A DNA stretch of 64,000 bases, taken from NCBI RefSeq assembly GCF_023062595.1, contig NZ_JALLAN010000015.1:1-64000 (forward strand), given 5' to 3'. A program made the translations under genes and the position numbers. Within the stretch, counting starts at the first letter, position 1. Each line of letters begins with the position of its first letter. The stretch is from Arthrobacter rhizosphaerae. GTDB taxonomy: Bacteria; Actinomycetota; Actinomycetes; Actinomycetales; Micrococcaceae. Positions 52,858-60,298 of this stretch are shown here, piece by piece. Below the pieces are notes generated by a model. That model saw only the letters and a list, made by a program, of their open reading frames with translations, did no database searches and had not been told where the DNA came from.

Positions 52858-54183
52858 GTGCGAAGTCCCGCGGCAGCTCTCCACCAGGAGACACTGGGCA
52901 AATATCGGTGCAGCGTGAAGCACGCCTGGCCAGCACACGTGCTCGGTGTACTCGTACTCGCCGTGCTCGCCGCTGCAGTGACGAGCTGGCCGCCTCCTCC
53001 GCAATTCTGGACAGGGACCCCAGCTTGGGGATTCCTCGGATTCCTACCCATCATGCTCGTTGTCGGCTGGTTCCTGGCCGTGAAGCTGCCGAGTCACCCC
53101 CTCGGCTGGCTCATCATGATGGTGCCGGCACTTTTCGCGCTCCAAGTGCCGCTAGACCTCCTCGGCCACGCGCTGCTGCCCGTCGCGCCCGATGTCGCCG
53201 CATGGCTACTCTCATACGGGTCCTCCACTGGAGCGACGCCGCTCCACGGTTTCCCCGGCCCCGACCGCCTGGACATCGACACTTGGTCGTGGCTGCTGCC
53301 GGTGGGGCTCATGTTGACCCAGATCCCGCTGCGATTCCCCACCGGACAGCTACCCTCGCCGAAATGGCGGTGGTTCTCCTGGTACTCGGTCGCGGCGCTC
53401 GTCGCCTCCACCGCACTCCTATCGACCATGACGGCCGAGGTATACCCCGGCGTCCCCAACCCCATGTATTTGCCGGGCGTCAGCGGGCAACTGCAACCTC
53501 AGATTGTTGTGGCCACCTGTCTGTACCCTGTGGCCGTCATCGGCTCAATCGGGTCACTGATTGTTCGCTACAGGCGCGCCGACGCACCCACGCGCGCCCA
53601 GGTGCGGTGGGTGATGTGGTCAGTGACCATGGCTTGCGCGGCATTCGCTACCGACGGGTTACTGCCAGTTGAGTTCACAATCGTCCATGACTGGATTCTG
53701 CTGTTGTTCGCGCTCATCCCGGTCTCTATTATGGTCGCCGTGCTCCGCTACCGCTTATACGCGATTGACAGCATCATCTCCCGCACAGCGGCGTACGTTA
53801 TCGTCACGCTTCTGGTGGTCGGGGTCTACGCGCTCGTCGTGACCTCGATGACCTCAGTCTTACCGAACCTCCCTTCGATCGGGGTCGCGCTCGCAACCCT
53901 CGCTTCCGCCGCGCTCTTCCTCCCCGTGCTGCGCTGGGTACAGCGTGGGGTCGACCGGCACTTCGACCGAGAGCGGTACGACGCACAGATGGTGCTCGAG
54001 GCCTTCGGTGAGCACCTGCGCAGTGATGTCCACCCCGACTCAACCGGAGACGAGCTCATGGAGGCCGTGAAGAAGGTCTTGCACCCTGAAGCGATCGGAC
54101 TCTGGACGCCGGGAAGTGGCGATGAACGAGACGCTGTGCCCGGTGCGGATTTGGGGGGCCTTAGCGGGTCTCGTTCTGGGTGA
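52858..54183 (+). CDS. Multi-helix membrane protein resembling the N-terminal half of a sensor phosphatase
   Basis: A 441-residue protein with about eight hydrophobic segments over residues 20-345, then a cytoplasmic helix (LRWVQRGVDRHFDRERYDAQMVLEAFGEHLRSDV) and MEAVKKVLHPEAIGLWTPG, which is how a GAF domain begins. The frame then ends in a nonsense-like tail (DLGGLSGSRSG). In related proteins this membrane part runs straight into GAF, SpoIIE and ATPase domains. Here those lie in the gene at 49740-51428, upstream. GTG 52858 is taken; GTG 52915 is possible. Confidence 0.7.
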   Translation: MRSPAAALHQETLGKYRCSVKHAWPAHVLGVLVLAVLAAAVTSWPPPPQFWTGTPAWGFLGFLPIMLVVGWFLAVKLPSHPLGWLIMMVPALFALQVPLDLLGHALLPVAPDVAAWLLSYGSSTGATPLHGFPGPDRLDIDTWSWLLPVGLMLTQIPLRFPTGQLPSPKWRWFSWYSVAALVASTALLSTMTAEVYPGVPNPMYLPGVSGQLQPQIVVATCLYPVAVIGSIGSLIVRYRRADAPTRAQVRWVMWSVTMACAAFATDGLLPVEFTIVHDWILLLFALIPVSIMVAVLRYRLYAIDSIISRTAAYVIVTLLVVGVYALVVTSMTSVLPNLPSIGVALATLASAALFLPVLRWVQRGVDRHFDRERYDAQMVLEAFGEHLRSDVHPDSTGDELMEAVKKVLHPEAIGLWTPGSGDERDAVPGADLGGLSGSRSG

Positions 54184-54543
54184 TGTCCTGAACCGTAAGC
54201 ACCATCACGCCGTTCCCCGGGGTGGGGGACCGAGCGGCCATCCAGATTGGGTGGCCTTCCTTGCATAAAGTGGTACTCACTGCCATCCCCTCGTCGTCTC
54301 CCGGAGGGTTTCGCACAGGGGCAGACCTGGCGCTGAACTGGAAGTGAAGCTCGGACAGGATTCCGGCTGCACCAGCTTGCGGCCGAGGAACACACCTCGA
54401 AGTCTGCGTTGCTGCTGCGGAGTGCCGAGCTGGCGCATCAGCGTCACCGGCGCCGCCGTGAGATCGGTGAGGGCCTTGATTTCGTCGTAAGCCATGACGC
54501 CGAGCTCCTGACAGGCGCGGCCCACTTTCCGCGACAATTTGGC
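54161..54543 (-). pseudogene. Decayed PAS-domain fragment
   Basis: The minus strand frame ending near 54161 carries EGHPIWMAARSPTPGNGVMV and LTVQDITQNE, the C-terminal strands of a PAS domain. A neighbouring frame reads MAYDEIKALTDLTAAPVTLM, suggesting frameshifts. No intact gene remains between the membrane protein and iclR. Confidence 0.4.
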
Positions 54544-55323
54544 TCACCTGCGTTGGCTTTCCCGCCCCAACAGCTTGTTGATCCGTGCCCCTGTTTCCAT
54601 GACAAGGGGCGCTACCCGTTCTATCGTGGCGGGTGTCATCTCGTGATCAAGCGCGGAAGTGCTGAGTCCGCCGATGACTCTTCCGCTCGCGTCCTGGAGT
54701 GCAACCCCAACGCACCTGATGTGGAGCTCGTTTTCCTCGTCGTCCACGGCCCACCCCCGTCGGCGGATGAGTTCCACCTGGTTCCAGAGGAGGCTCTTGG
54801 ACATAATCGTGGATCGTGTTCGGCGTTTCAGTTGCGCGGCTTTCAACAGGTCGCGGCTTGTTTGCTCGTCGAGAGCGGCCAGTATCGCCTTTCCAATGGC
54901 GGTGGACCATAGCGGAATGGTGTCGCCAACCCTGGAGCGCATTTGGTAGGCGGCTGGCCCGTCAATTTTTGCGACGTAACTCAACTCGTTATGTGCAAAT
55001 CGTGCCATGTGGACGGTGAAACCAACGCGGTCCCGCAGCGCTTGAAGTTCGGGCATTGCCATGCGGACAAGTTGTTCGTCATTCTGGAGCAACGATAAAA
55101 GCCCTTGGACACGCCGTCCTGGACGATAGGCCCTCTCCTGGTCCTGTTCCACCCAGCGATTCTCCACGAGGTCACTCAGGATGCGGTGGACGGTACTGAC
55201 GGACAATCCGGTCTCGGAGGCAATGTCAGAGATCCTGTGGTGGGCAGGCACCGCCTCCAACACCTTGAGGCCTTTCATCAGTGCGGACAGTTGGGGCTCC
55301 GCAGGCCCCGATTCGGTTGTCAC
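54544..55323 (-). CDS. IclR family regulator
   Basis: A 259-residue IclR protein. The N-terminal winged helix reads LMKGLKVLEAVPAHHRISDIASETGLSVSTVHRILSDLVENRWV; the GAF-like effector domain follows (GFTVHMARFAHNELSYVAKIDGP .. PLWSTAIGKAILAAL). The start is GTG 55323, overlapping the kduD stop by four bases. IclR members such as KdgR control pectin and uronate genes, so it probably represses both kdu genes and the divergent ABC/lyase operon through the dyad near 57036, with a uronate intermediate as inducer. Confidence 0.88.
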   Translation of the reverse strand: MTTESGPAEPQLSALMKGLKVLEAVPAHHRISDIASETGLSVSTVHRILSDLVENRWVEQDQERAYRPGRRVQGLLSLLQNDEQLVRMAMPELQALRDRVGFTVHMARFAHNELSYVAKIDGPAAYQMRSRVGDTIPLWSTAIGKAILAALDEQTSRDLLKAAQLKRRTRSTIMSKSLLWNQVELIRRRGWAVDDEENELHIRCVGVALQDASGRVIGGLSTSALDHEMTPATIERVAPLVMETGARINKLLGRESQRR

Positions 55324-56102
55324 CTGCCCAGCCACCCGCCGTCGACAACCAGAACGTGGCCGTTGATATATGCCGCCTCCGGCCCAGCAAGGAAGGCCAC
55401 GCTGCCAGCGATATCCTCCGGCGAACCCCATCGCCCTGCGGGGATGCGCTCACGGATTGAGCGCTCCCTTTCGGGGTCGTCGCGCAATGCTTCAGTGTTA
55501 TTGGTTGCAATGTATCCAGGGGCGATAGCGTTCACCGTCACCCCGTGGGATGCCCACTCGTTGGCGAGGGCTTTAGTCAGGCCCACCACCGCGTGTTTCG
55601 ACGCCGTGTAGGAGGGAACGTTTATTCCTCCCTGGAATGAGAGGAGTGAGGCGATGGAAATGATCCTGCCGTGTCCCCGGTTGACCATCTGGGTGCCGAA
55701 GACCTGGCTCAGGTGCCAGACGGTGTCGAGGTTCAGGTTCAGGACCCGGTCCCAGGCCTCGCTGGCGTGGGCTGCGGCCGGCTCGCGGTGAATTGTTCCG
55801 GCGTTGTTGACCAGGATATCCACCGGTCCTGATGTCACGAGCCGTTCCGCATTGGCACGGGCATCGGCAGGATCGCCAAGGTCCGATGTCACAACGTCGA
55901 TTTTGACACCATGGCCTGAAAGCAGCTCTGCGGTCTGCGCCATGTCCCGATGTCCCCACAGGACGAGATCGGCGCCAGCGCGGGCGAGCCGCTCCGCGCA
56001 CGCGAGTCCGATTCCTGTCCGTGCCCCGGTAACCACGGCGCGTTGACCCTGAAGTGGACGGGACTGGGTGCTGGATGATTCCATGCTGGCCCCGCTGTTC
56101 AT
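55320..56102 (-). CDS. kduD: 2-deoxy-D-gluconate 3-dehydrogenase (KduD)
   Basis: A 260-residue SDR with RAVVTGARTGIGLACAERLA, DILVNNAGTIHREPA, the catalytic SIASLLSFQGG and YTASKHAVVGLTKALANEWA, and the KduD-typical NAIAPGYIATNNTEALRDDPER and ERIPAGRWG. It reduces 3-deoxy-D-glycero-2,5-hexodiulosonate (DKII) to 2-keto-3-deoxygluconate. Start ATG 56102 overlaps the kduI stop by four bases, a kduI-kduD coupling that supports the assignment. No kdgK or kdgA is in the window. Confidence 0.92.
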   Translation of the reverse strand: MNSGASMESSSTQSRPLQGQRAVVTGARTGIGLACAERLARAGADLVLWGHRDMAQTAELLSGHGVKIDVVTSDLGDPADARANAERLVTSGPVDILVNNAGTIHREPAAAHASEAWDRVLNLNLDTVWHLSQVFGTQMVNRGHGRIISIASLLSFQGGINVPSYTASKHAVVGLTKALANEWASHGVTVNAIAPGYIATNNTEALRDDPERERSIRERIPAGRWGSPEDIAGSVAFLAGPEAAYINGHVLVVDGGWLGR

Positions 56103-56911
56103 CGAAGGTTTCCCGAGCTGACGGAATCGACGTCGCTGTAGTCGATGTTCTCTCCGGCCATCGCCCACACAAACGAATACGCACTGGTGCCGCTGCCACT
56201 GTGGATGGACCACGGTGGTGAAACCACAGCGTCCCGGTCGCGCAGCAACAGGTGACGTGTGCTCTCCGGCTGGCCCATGAGGTGGACAAGAAGGGCGTCA
56301 CCGAGCCCGTCGTAAAAGTAGATTTCTGTCCGACGGTCGTGCAGGTGGGCCGGCATGGTATTCCAGACAGAACCCTGCTTCAGGGTAGTAATGCCAAGGA
56401 CCAGCTGATTGGATTCAATTCCGTCGGCGTGAACGTACTTGCGAATAACGCGTTCATTGGCCTCTTCTGACGAGCCCAGATGCAGGGCTGCGGCCTCATC
56501 GTGGGAAGCAAGCCGCGCTGCTGTTCGTCGGTGCGCGGGGGCAGAAACGATGTATACGGCCCCCGTATCGGACAGCGTCACCGACTTCGTTCCGCACGGC
56601 AGGTATAGGACGTCATGCCGGCCAACCTTCCAGGTTTCCCCGTCGGCGGTCACCGACACGGCGCCGTCAAGGCCAACGAGGGCCAGTTCGCGTCGATCCA
56701 GGAAGTTCCCGGACCGCAACTCGGTAGGAGCCTCAAGCTCGATCGGATCCCCTGTTGGCACGGCCCCTCCCACGACCATCCTGTCGTCGTGGGCGTAGGC
56801 GAGCCGGATCTCCCCGGGTGCGAACAGGTCCGAGACTACAAAGCGCTGGTGCAGCTCCCTGGAGTCGAGGCGGGCCAGGTCATCAGGGTGGGTGCTCCAC
56901 AGGCGTTTCAC
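56099..56911 (-). CDS. kduI: 5-keto-4-deoxyuronate isomerase (KduI)
   Basis: A 270-residue cupin isomerase converting 5-keto-4-deoxyuronate to DKII. It has the KduI opening (STHPDDLARLDSRELHQRFVVSDLF), SGNFLDRRELALVG and the zinc site MPAHLHDRRTEIYFY with His-x-His and Glu. Length equals the usual ~275. It is the first gene of the leftward kduI-kduD-iclR operon, diverging from a sugar ABC importer. Confidence 0.94.
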   Translation of the reverse strand: MKRLWSTHPDDLARLDSRELHQRFVVSDLFAPGEIRLAYAHDDRMVVGGAVPTGDPIELEAPTELRSGNFLDRRELALVGLDGAVSVTADGETWKVGRHDVLYLPCGTKSVTLSDTGAVYIVSAPAHRRTAARLASHDEAAALHLGSSEEANERVIRKYVHADGIESNQLVLGITTLKQGSVWNTMPAHLHDRRTEIYFYDGLGDALLVHLMGQPESTRHLLLRDRDAVVSPPWSIHSGSGTSAYSFVWAMAGENIDYSDVDSVSSGNLR

Positions 56912-57016
56912 AGTTTTGGGCTCCTTATTCGCAAATTATCGCAACGGGCGTCAGTACATCAGGGCCAACCAGACGGGTCCAACGCTGCACTTTAGGTTGG
57001 AGTGTAGCCTAGCCGT

Positions 57017-57056
57017 TTTTCAGCTGGACGGAAAGTGCTTTCCATTGAGCTGAAAA
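57017..57056. promoter_or_regulatory. Nested dyad in the kduI/ABC divergent promoter
   Basis: TTTTCAGCT (57017-57025) and AGCTGAAAA (57048-57056) form an outer inverted repeat; inside it GGAAA (57030-57034) and TTTCC (57039-57043) form an inner one. The centre is 125 bp before kduI and 102 bp before the binding-protein gene. The size and symmetry suit an IclR dimer or tetramer controlling both operons. Confidence 0.6.
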
Positions 57057-57138
57057 TAGGCCATGCTGTTTTCCAGTGTTCGTGACGTTGCGCACATTGT
57101 CGCCCCGGCAGGGGGCGATCACCATCAAGGAGGATGAA

Positions 57139-58464
57139 GTGGCTAAAAAGAGTCGGATAACAGCGCGGTTGATGCTCGCTGTCACCGCAGTCACCCTGCT
57201 GGGCGCCTGTGCGCCAGGCCAGGTTGAAGGGGAGGGTGGCGCCGGACAGGAGCCGCTTGCTGTCGAGAGCGTCGACCCGGCGGAGTTCAAGGGCAAGACC
57301 CTGAACTACGTCTACTTCACGGACGGGCCAGACCAACAGGCCACCCGTTCCCTCATCGGGGACTTCGAAAAGAAGTTCGACGTCACCGTCAACCTTGAGG
57401 TTCTTCCCTACAAAGATCTAGTGACTTCCGTTCAGGCGCGCCTCTCGGGCGGAAACGTGCCCGACGTCGTTCGCCTCACCGGGCTCACTGATTTCAAGGC
57501 CGATCTCCTGGACCTGCGCCGCTACCTGGGTGAGAAGTACGCGGAGGAGTTCCTCCCCGGCCCGCTGGTCGGCGCTACCGGCGAGAATGACCAGTTGCTC
57601 GCGGTGCCGTCGGACCTCACGCTCAACGGCCCGTTCGTCAACGTGGACATGTTCAAGAAAGCCGGTGTTGAACTTCCCAATCCCGAAGATCCCTGGACCT
57701 GGGAAGAGATGATCGCCGCGGCTACCAAGGTACAGCAGGCCACCGGATCGCAGTACGCATTCGCCATGGACAAGTCCGGTCACAGGCTTTCCACCGTTCT
57801 CAACCAGTACGGCACGACTCTCGTCGCGGATGGCAAAGCAGTGCTGGACGCGGACAAGGCAACAAAAGCCCTGACCCCCCTTGTCGAGATGATGGGCGAT
57901 AACCGGATGCCCCGGGACTTCTGGCTCGGCTCGGGCTCGCGCTATACCGGTGCCAACGAAATTTTCCTCGCCCAGGACGCCCCCGTCTACCTCTCGGGCA
58001 ACTGGCAGGTGGGTCAGTTCGCGGCCAACGCCAAATTTGAATGGGCCGCCGCCCCCAACCCCTGCGCAGAAAACTGCGGCGGTTTCCCGGGCGGTAAGTA
58101 CATGGCGGCTTTGGCAGAAGGGAAGAATCCGGCCCTGGCCGCTGAGTTCATCCGGTTCATGAATACTGCGGAAAACCAGAAGACCTTCATCGTTGCCGGC
58201 GGCTTCCTGCCCACCAGGAAGGACCTTGCCGAGGAAGGCGTCGCCTATCCTGCGCGGCAGCCCGATATGGACGTTTTCCTGAAGGATCTCTCACGCACTC
58301 CTGAGGTGGGGTACTCCGCAAATGCTGATCCGGCGTTCGCCGGTTCAGGGACGGAACTGGTCAATGCGGTCTCGGAAGTCGTTGCCGGAAAGACTGATCT
58401 GCCGAGTGCGCTGAAAAAGGTCCAGGAAAAGTCACAAGCCCTCGTGGATGAACTGGACCGATGA
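57139..58464 (+). CDS. Sugar ABC transporter substrate-binding lipoprotein
   Basis: A 441-residue family-1 extracellular binding protein. The signal segment carries lipobox LGAC (cysteine near residue 24). The domain has LNYVYFTDGPDQQATRSLIGDFEKKFDVTVNLEVLPYKDLVTSVQARLSGGNVPDVVRL and VYLSGNWQVGQF. GTG 57139 follows AAGGAGG, a strong site. It delivers oligosaccharides to the two permeases encoded next; with KduID and GH105 these are probably unsaturated or acidic oligosaccharides. No ATPase gene is in the operon, so a shared MsmK-type ATPase is expected. Confidence 0.9.
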   Translation: MAKKSRITARLMLAVTAVTLLGACAPGQVEGEGGAGQEPLAVESVDPAEFKGKTLNYVYFTDGPDQQATRSLIGDFEKKFDVTVNLEVLPYKDLVTSVQARLSGGNVPDVVRLTGLTDFKADLLDLRRYLGEKYAEEFLPGPLVGATGENDQLLAVPSDLTLNGPFVNVDMFKKAGVELPNPEDPWTWEEMIAAATKVQQATGSQYAFAMDKSGHRLSTVLNQYGTTLVADGKAVLDADKATKALTPLVEMMGDNRMPRDFWLGSGSRYTGANEIFLAQDAPVYLSGNWQVGQFAANAKFEWAAAPNPCAENCGGFPGGKYMAALAEGKNPALAAEFIRFMNTAENQKTFIVAGGFLPTRKDLAEEGVAYPARQPDMDVFLKDLSRTPEVGYSANADPAFAGSGTELVNAVSEVVAGKTDLPSALKKVQEKSQALVDELDR

Positions 58465-59369
58465 CTGCAGTCCAGACGGCTCCTCCCCGGAAGCGCAAGT
58501 CATCACTGAAGATGGGGTTGGTTCCTTATCTCTTCCTCTTGCCGAACATGGCGATCTTTGGACTCTTCACCATCTGGCCGGCGATCAACGGCTTCAACAT
58601 CTCCATGTACTCCTCCTCCAACGGCCGGACTTTCCGGTGGGAGGGGGCCGGCAACTACCAGAGCATCCTGACTGACGCTGATTTCTGGGGAATTGTCCGA
58701 AACACAGCGATCTATGCCTTCGCGTTTGTGCTGCTCTCCGTGGTGATCGGCGTGATACTTGCGGTGCTTGTGGACCAGCAGCGGCGGGGTCGAACGTTCT
58801 TCCGCTCCGTCTTCTTCATCCCGGTCCTTATTTCGCCGGTCGTGGTTGGCCTGGTCTGGAACTGGATGCTGGAGCGGCAGGGAGGCCTTGTTAATACCTT
58901 TTTGGGCTGGTTCGGAATCCCGGAGATCCCGTGGCTGGTGGACAACAACCTCGCCACCATTGCGGTGATCGCCGTTGGCGTCTGGATGCAGGTGGGCTTC
59001 TACATGTTGATCCTCCTTGCCGGGCTCCAGAGCATCGATCCGTCTGTCTATGAGGCGGCGCGAGTGGATGGAGCAAACCGGTGGCGGCAGTTCATCAGCC
59101 TGACTTTTCCGCTGCTGCAGCCAAGCATCCTTGTGGTCGTTGTGCTTGCCACCATCCATGGCTTCCAGGCATTCGACTACATCTACACCCTGACTGGCGG
59201 TGGCCCCGTCGGCGCCACAACCCTCATCGTTCAATACATCTACGAAAACGGCTTCGTCTCCCCGATCAGGTATGGCATGGCATCGGCGGGCAGCGTCCTG
59301 CTGTTCTGCGCCATATTCGCGTTGACGATCATCAACTGGATGGTTGGCCGGAAAAGGGAAGCAGCATGA
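58461..59369 (+). CDS. Sugar ABC transporter permease (MalF type)
   Basis: A 302-residue permease with six membrane segments. It begins LKMGLVPYLFLLPNMAIFGLFTIWPAINGFNISMY, typical of the LacF/UgpA group, and has the EAA loop YEAARVDGANRWRQFISLTFPLLQPSI. It overlaps the binding-protein gene by four bases and the next permease by four, showing tight coupling. Confidence 0.92.
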   Translation: MTAVQTAPPRKRKSSLKMGLVPYLFLLPNMAIFGLFTIWPAINGFNISMYSSSNGRTFRWEGAGNYQSILTDADFWGIVRNTAIYAFAFVLLSVVIGVILAVLVDQQRRGRTFFRSVFFIPVLISPVVVGLVWNWMLERQGGLVNTFLGWFGIPEIPWLVDNNLATIAVIAVGVWMQVGFYMLILLAGLQSIDPSVYEAARVDGANRWRQFISLTFPLLQPSILVVVVLATIHGFQAFDYIYTLTGGGPVGATTLIVQYIYENGFVSPIRYGMASAGSVLLFCAIFALTIINWMVGRKREAA

Positions 59370-60253
59370 GCAGCACTACAACTGAGGCCGCACCTGAGAC
59401 GCTCCCGGGGAAAACCTGGACGTCGACAGGCAAAAACAACATAACCGCCACCGACGCCCTCCGGGTGGTAATCCTCGTAACCTCGGCGCTCGTTGCCCTG
59501 GTCCCCATCGTGTGGCTTGTGCTCGGCTCATTCAAGACTCCCACCGAGCTTTCGGCGCGGCCGCCGTTGCTGCTGCCGGAGTCTTGGGGAATCTCGAACT
59601 ACACCGACGCGTTGACGAGGTTCGACTTTACGACGTACCTCTTCAACAGCACCGTCGTGACGATCGCTGCGACCGTCCTGACTCTCGCAATCAACTCCAT
59701 GGCCGCCTATGCCCTGGCGAAGTACAACTTCCGCGGAAAAAACGGCCTGTTCCTCCTCACGCTGGCAACGATCATGATCCCGCTGCAAGTGATTCTGATC
59801 CCGGTTTACCAGGTGGTTGCGTCGCTCGGGATGGTGAACACCCTCTGGGGGCTCATCATCCCGGCGGCCGCCACGCCCACTGGGGTATTCATCCTGCGGC
59901 AGTACATGCTCTCCATCCCGGACGAGCTGATTGAAGCGGCAAGGGTGGACGGATCCGGAGAATTCCGGACCTTTATTCAGATAGTCCTCCCGATGTGCAG
60001 GCCGGCGCTGGCTGTTGTGGCCATCCTGTCCATCATGTGGCGCTGGAATGACTTCCTATGGCCGCTCGTCGTTGCCCAAAGTGAAACCGTCTACACGCTG
60101 CCGGTTGCGTTGGCGCGCTTCACTGCTGAGGAAACCGTACCGTTCAACCTCATCATCGCCATGAGCGTAGTCAGCATTCTGCCTGTAATCATCCTGTTCC
60201 TCTTCTTCCAGAGGCAGATCGTCACAGGCATCGCGAACACCGGGATCAAATGA
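59366..60253 (+). CDS. Sugar ABC transporter permease (MalG type)
   Basis: A 295-residue permease with six membrane segments. The conserved MalG features are PIVWLVLGSFKTPTELSARPPLLLPESWGISNYTDAL, NSMAAYALAKYNFRGKNGLF and the EAA loop DELIEAARVDGSGEFRTFIQIVLPMCRPAL. ATG 59366 overlaps the preceding stop. It completes a heterodimeric channel with the MalF-type protein. Confidence 0.92.
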   Translation: MSSTTTEAAPETLPGKTWTSTGKNNITATDALRVVILVTSALVALVPIVWLVLGSFKTPTELSARPPLLLPESWGISNYTDALTRFDFTTYLFNSTVVTIAATVLTLAINSMAAYALAKYNFRGKNGLFLLTLATIMIPLQVILIPVYQVVASLGMVNTLWGLIIPAAATPTGVFILRQYMLSIPDELIEAARVDGSGEFRTFIQIVLPMCRPALAVVAILSIMWRWNDFLWPLVVAQSETVYTLPVALARFTAEETVPFNLIIAMSVVSILPVIILFLFFQRQIVTGIANTGIK

Positions 60254-60298
60254 CGCGTGCGGCCGCTCCACCGACCGACCAAGAACAAACGAGGCACC

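Noticed and set aside
58503-59234. 243-codon minus-strand frame with His/Asp/Glu-rich text
   Set aside because: Exact antisense of the MalF-type permease. Hydrophobic codons read backwards give this charged composition.
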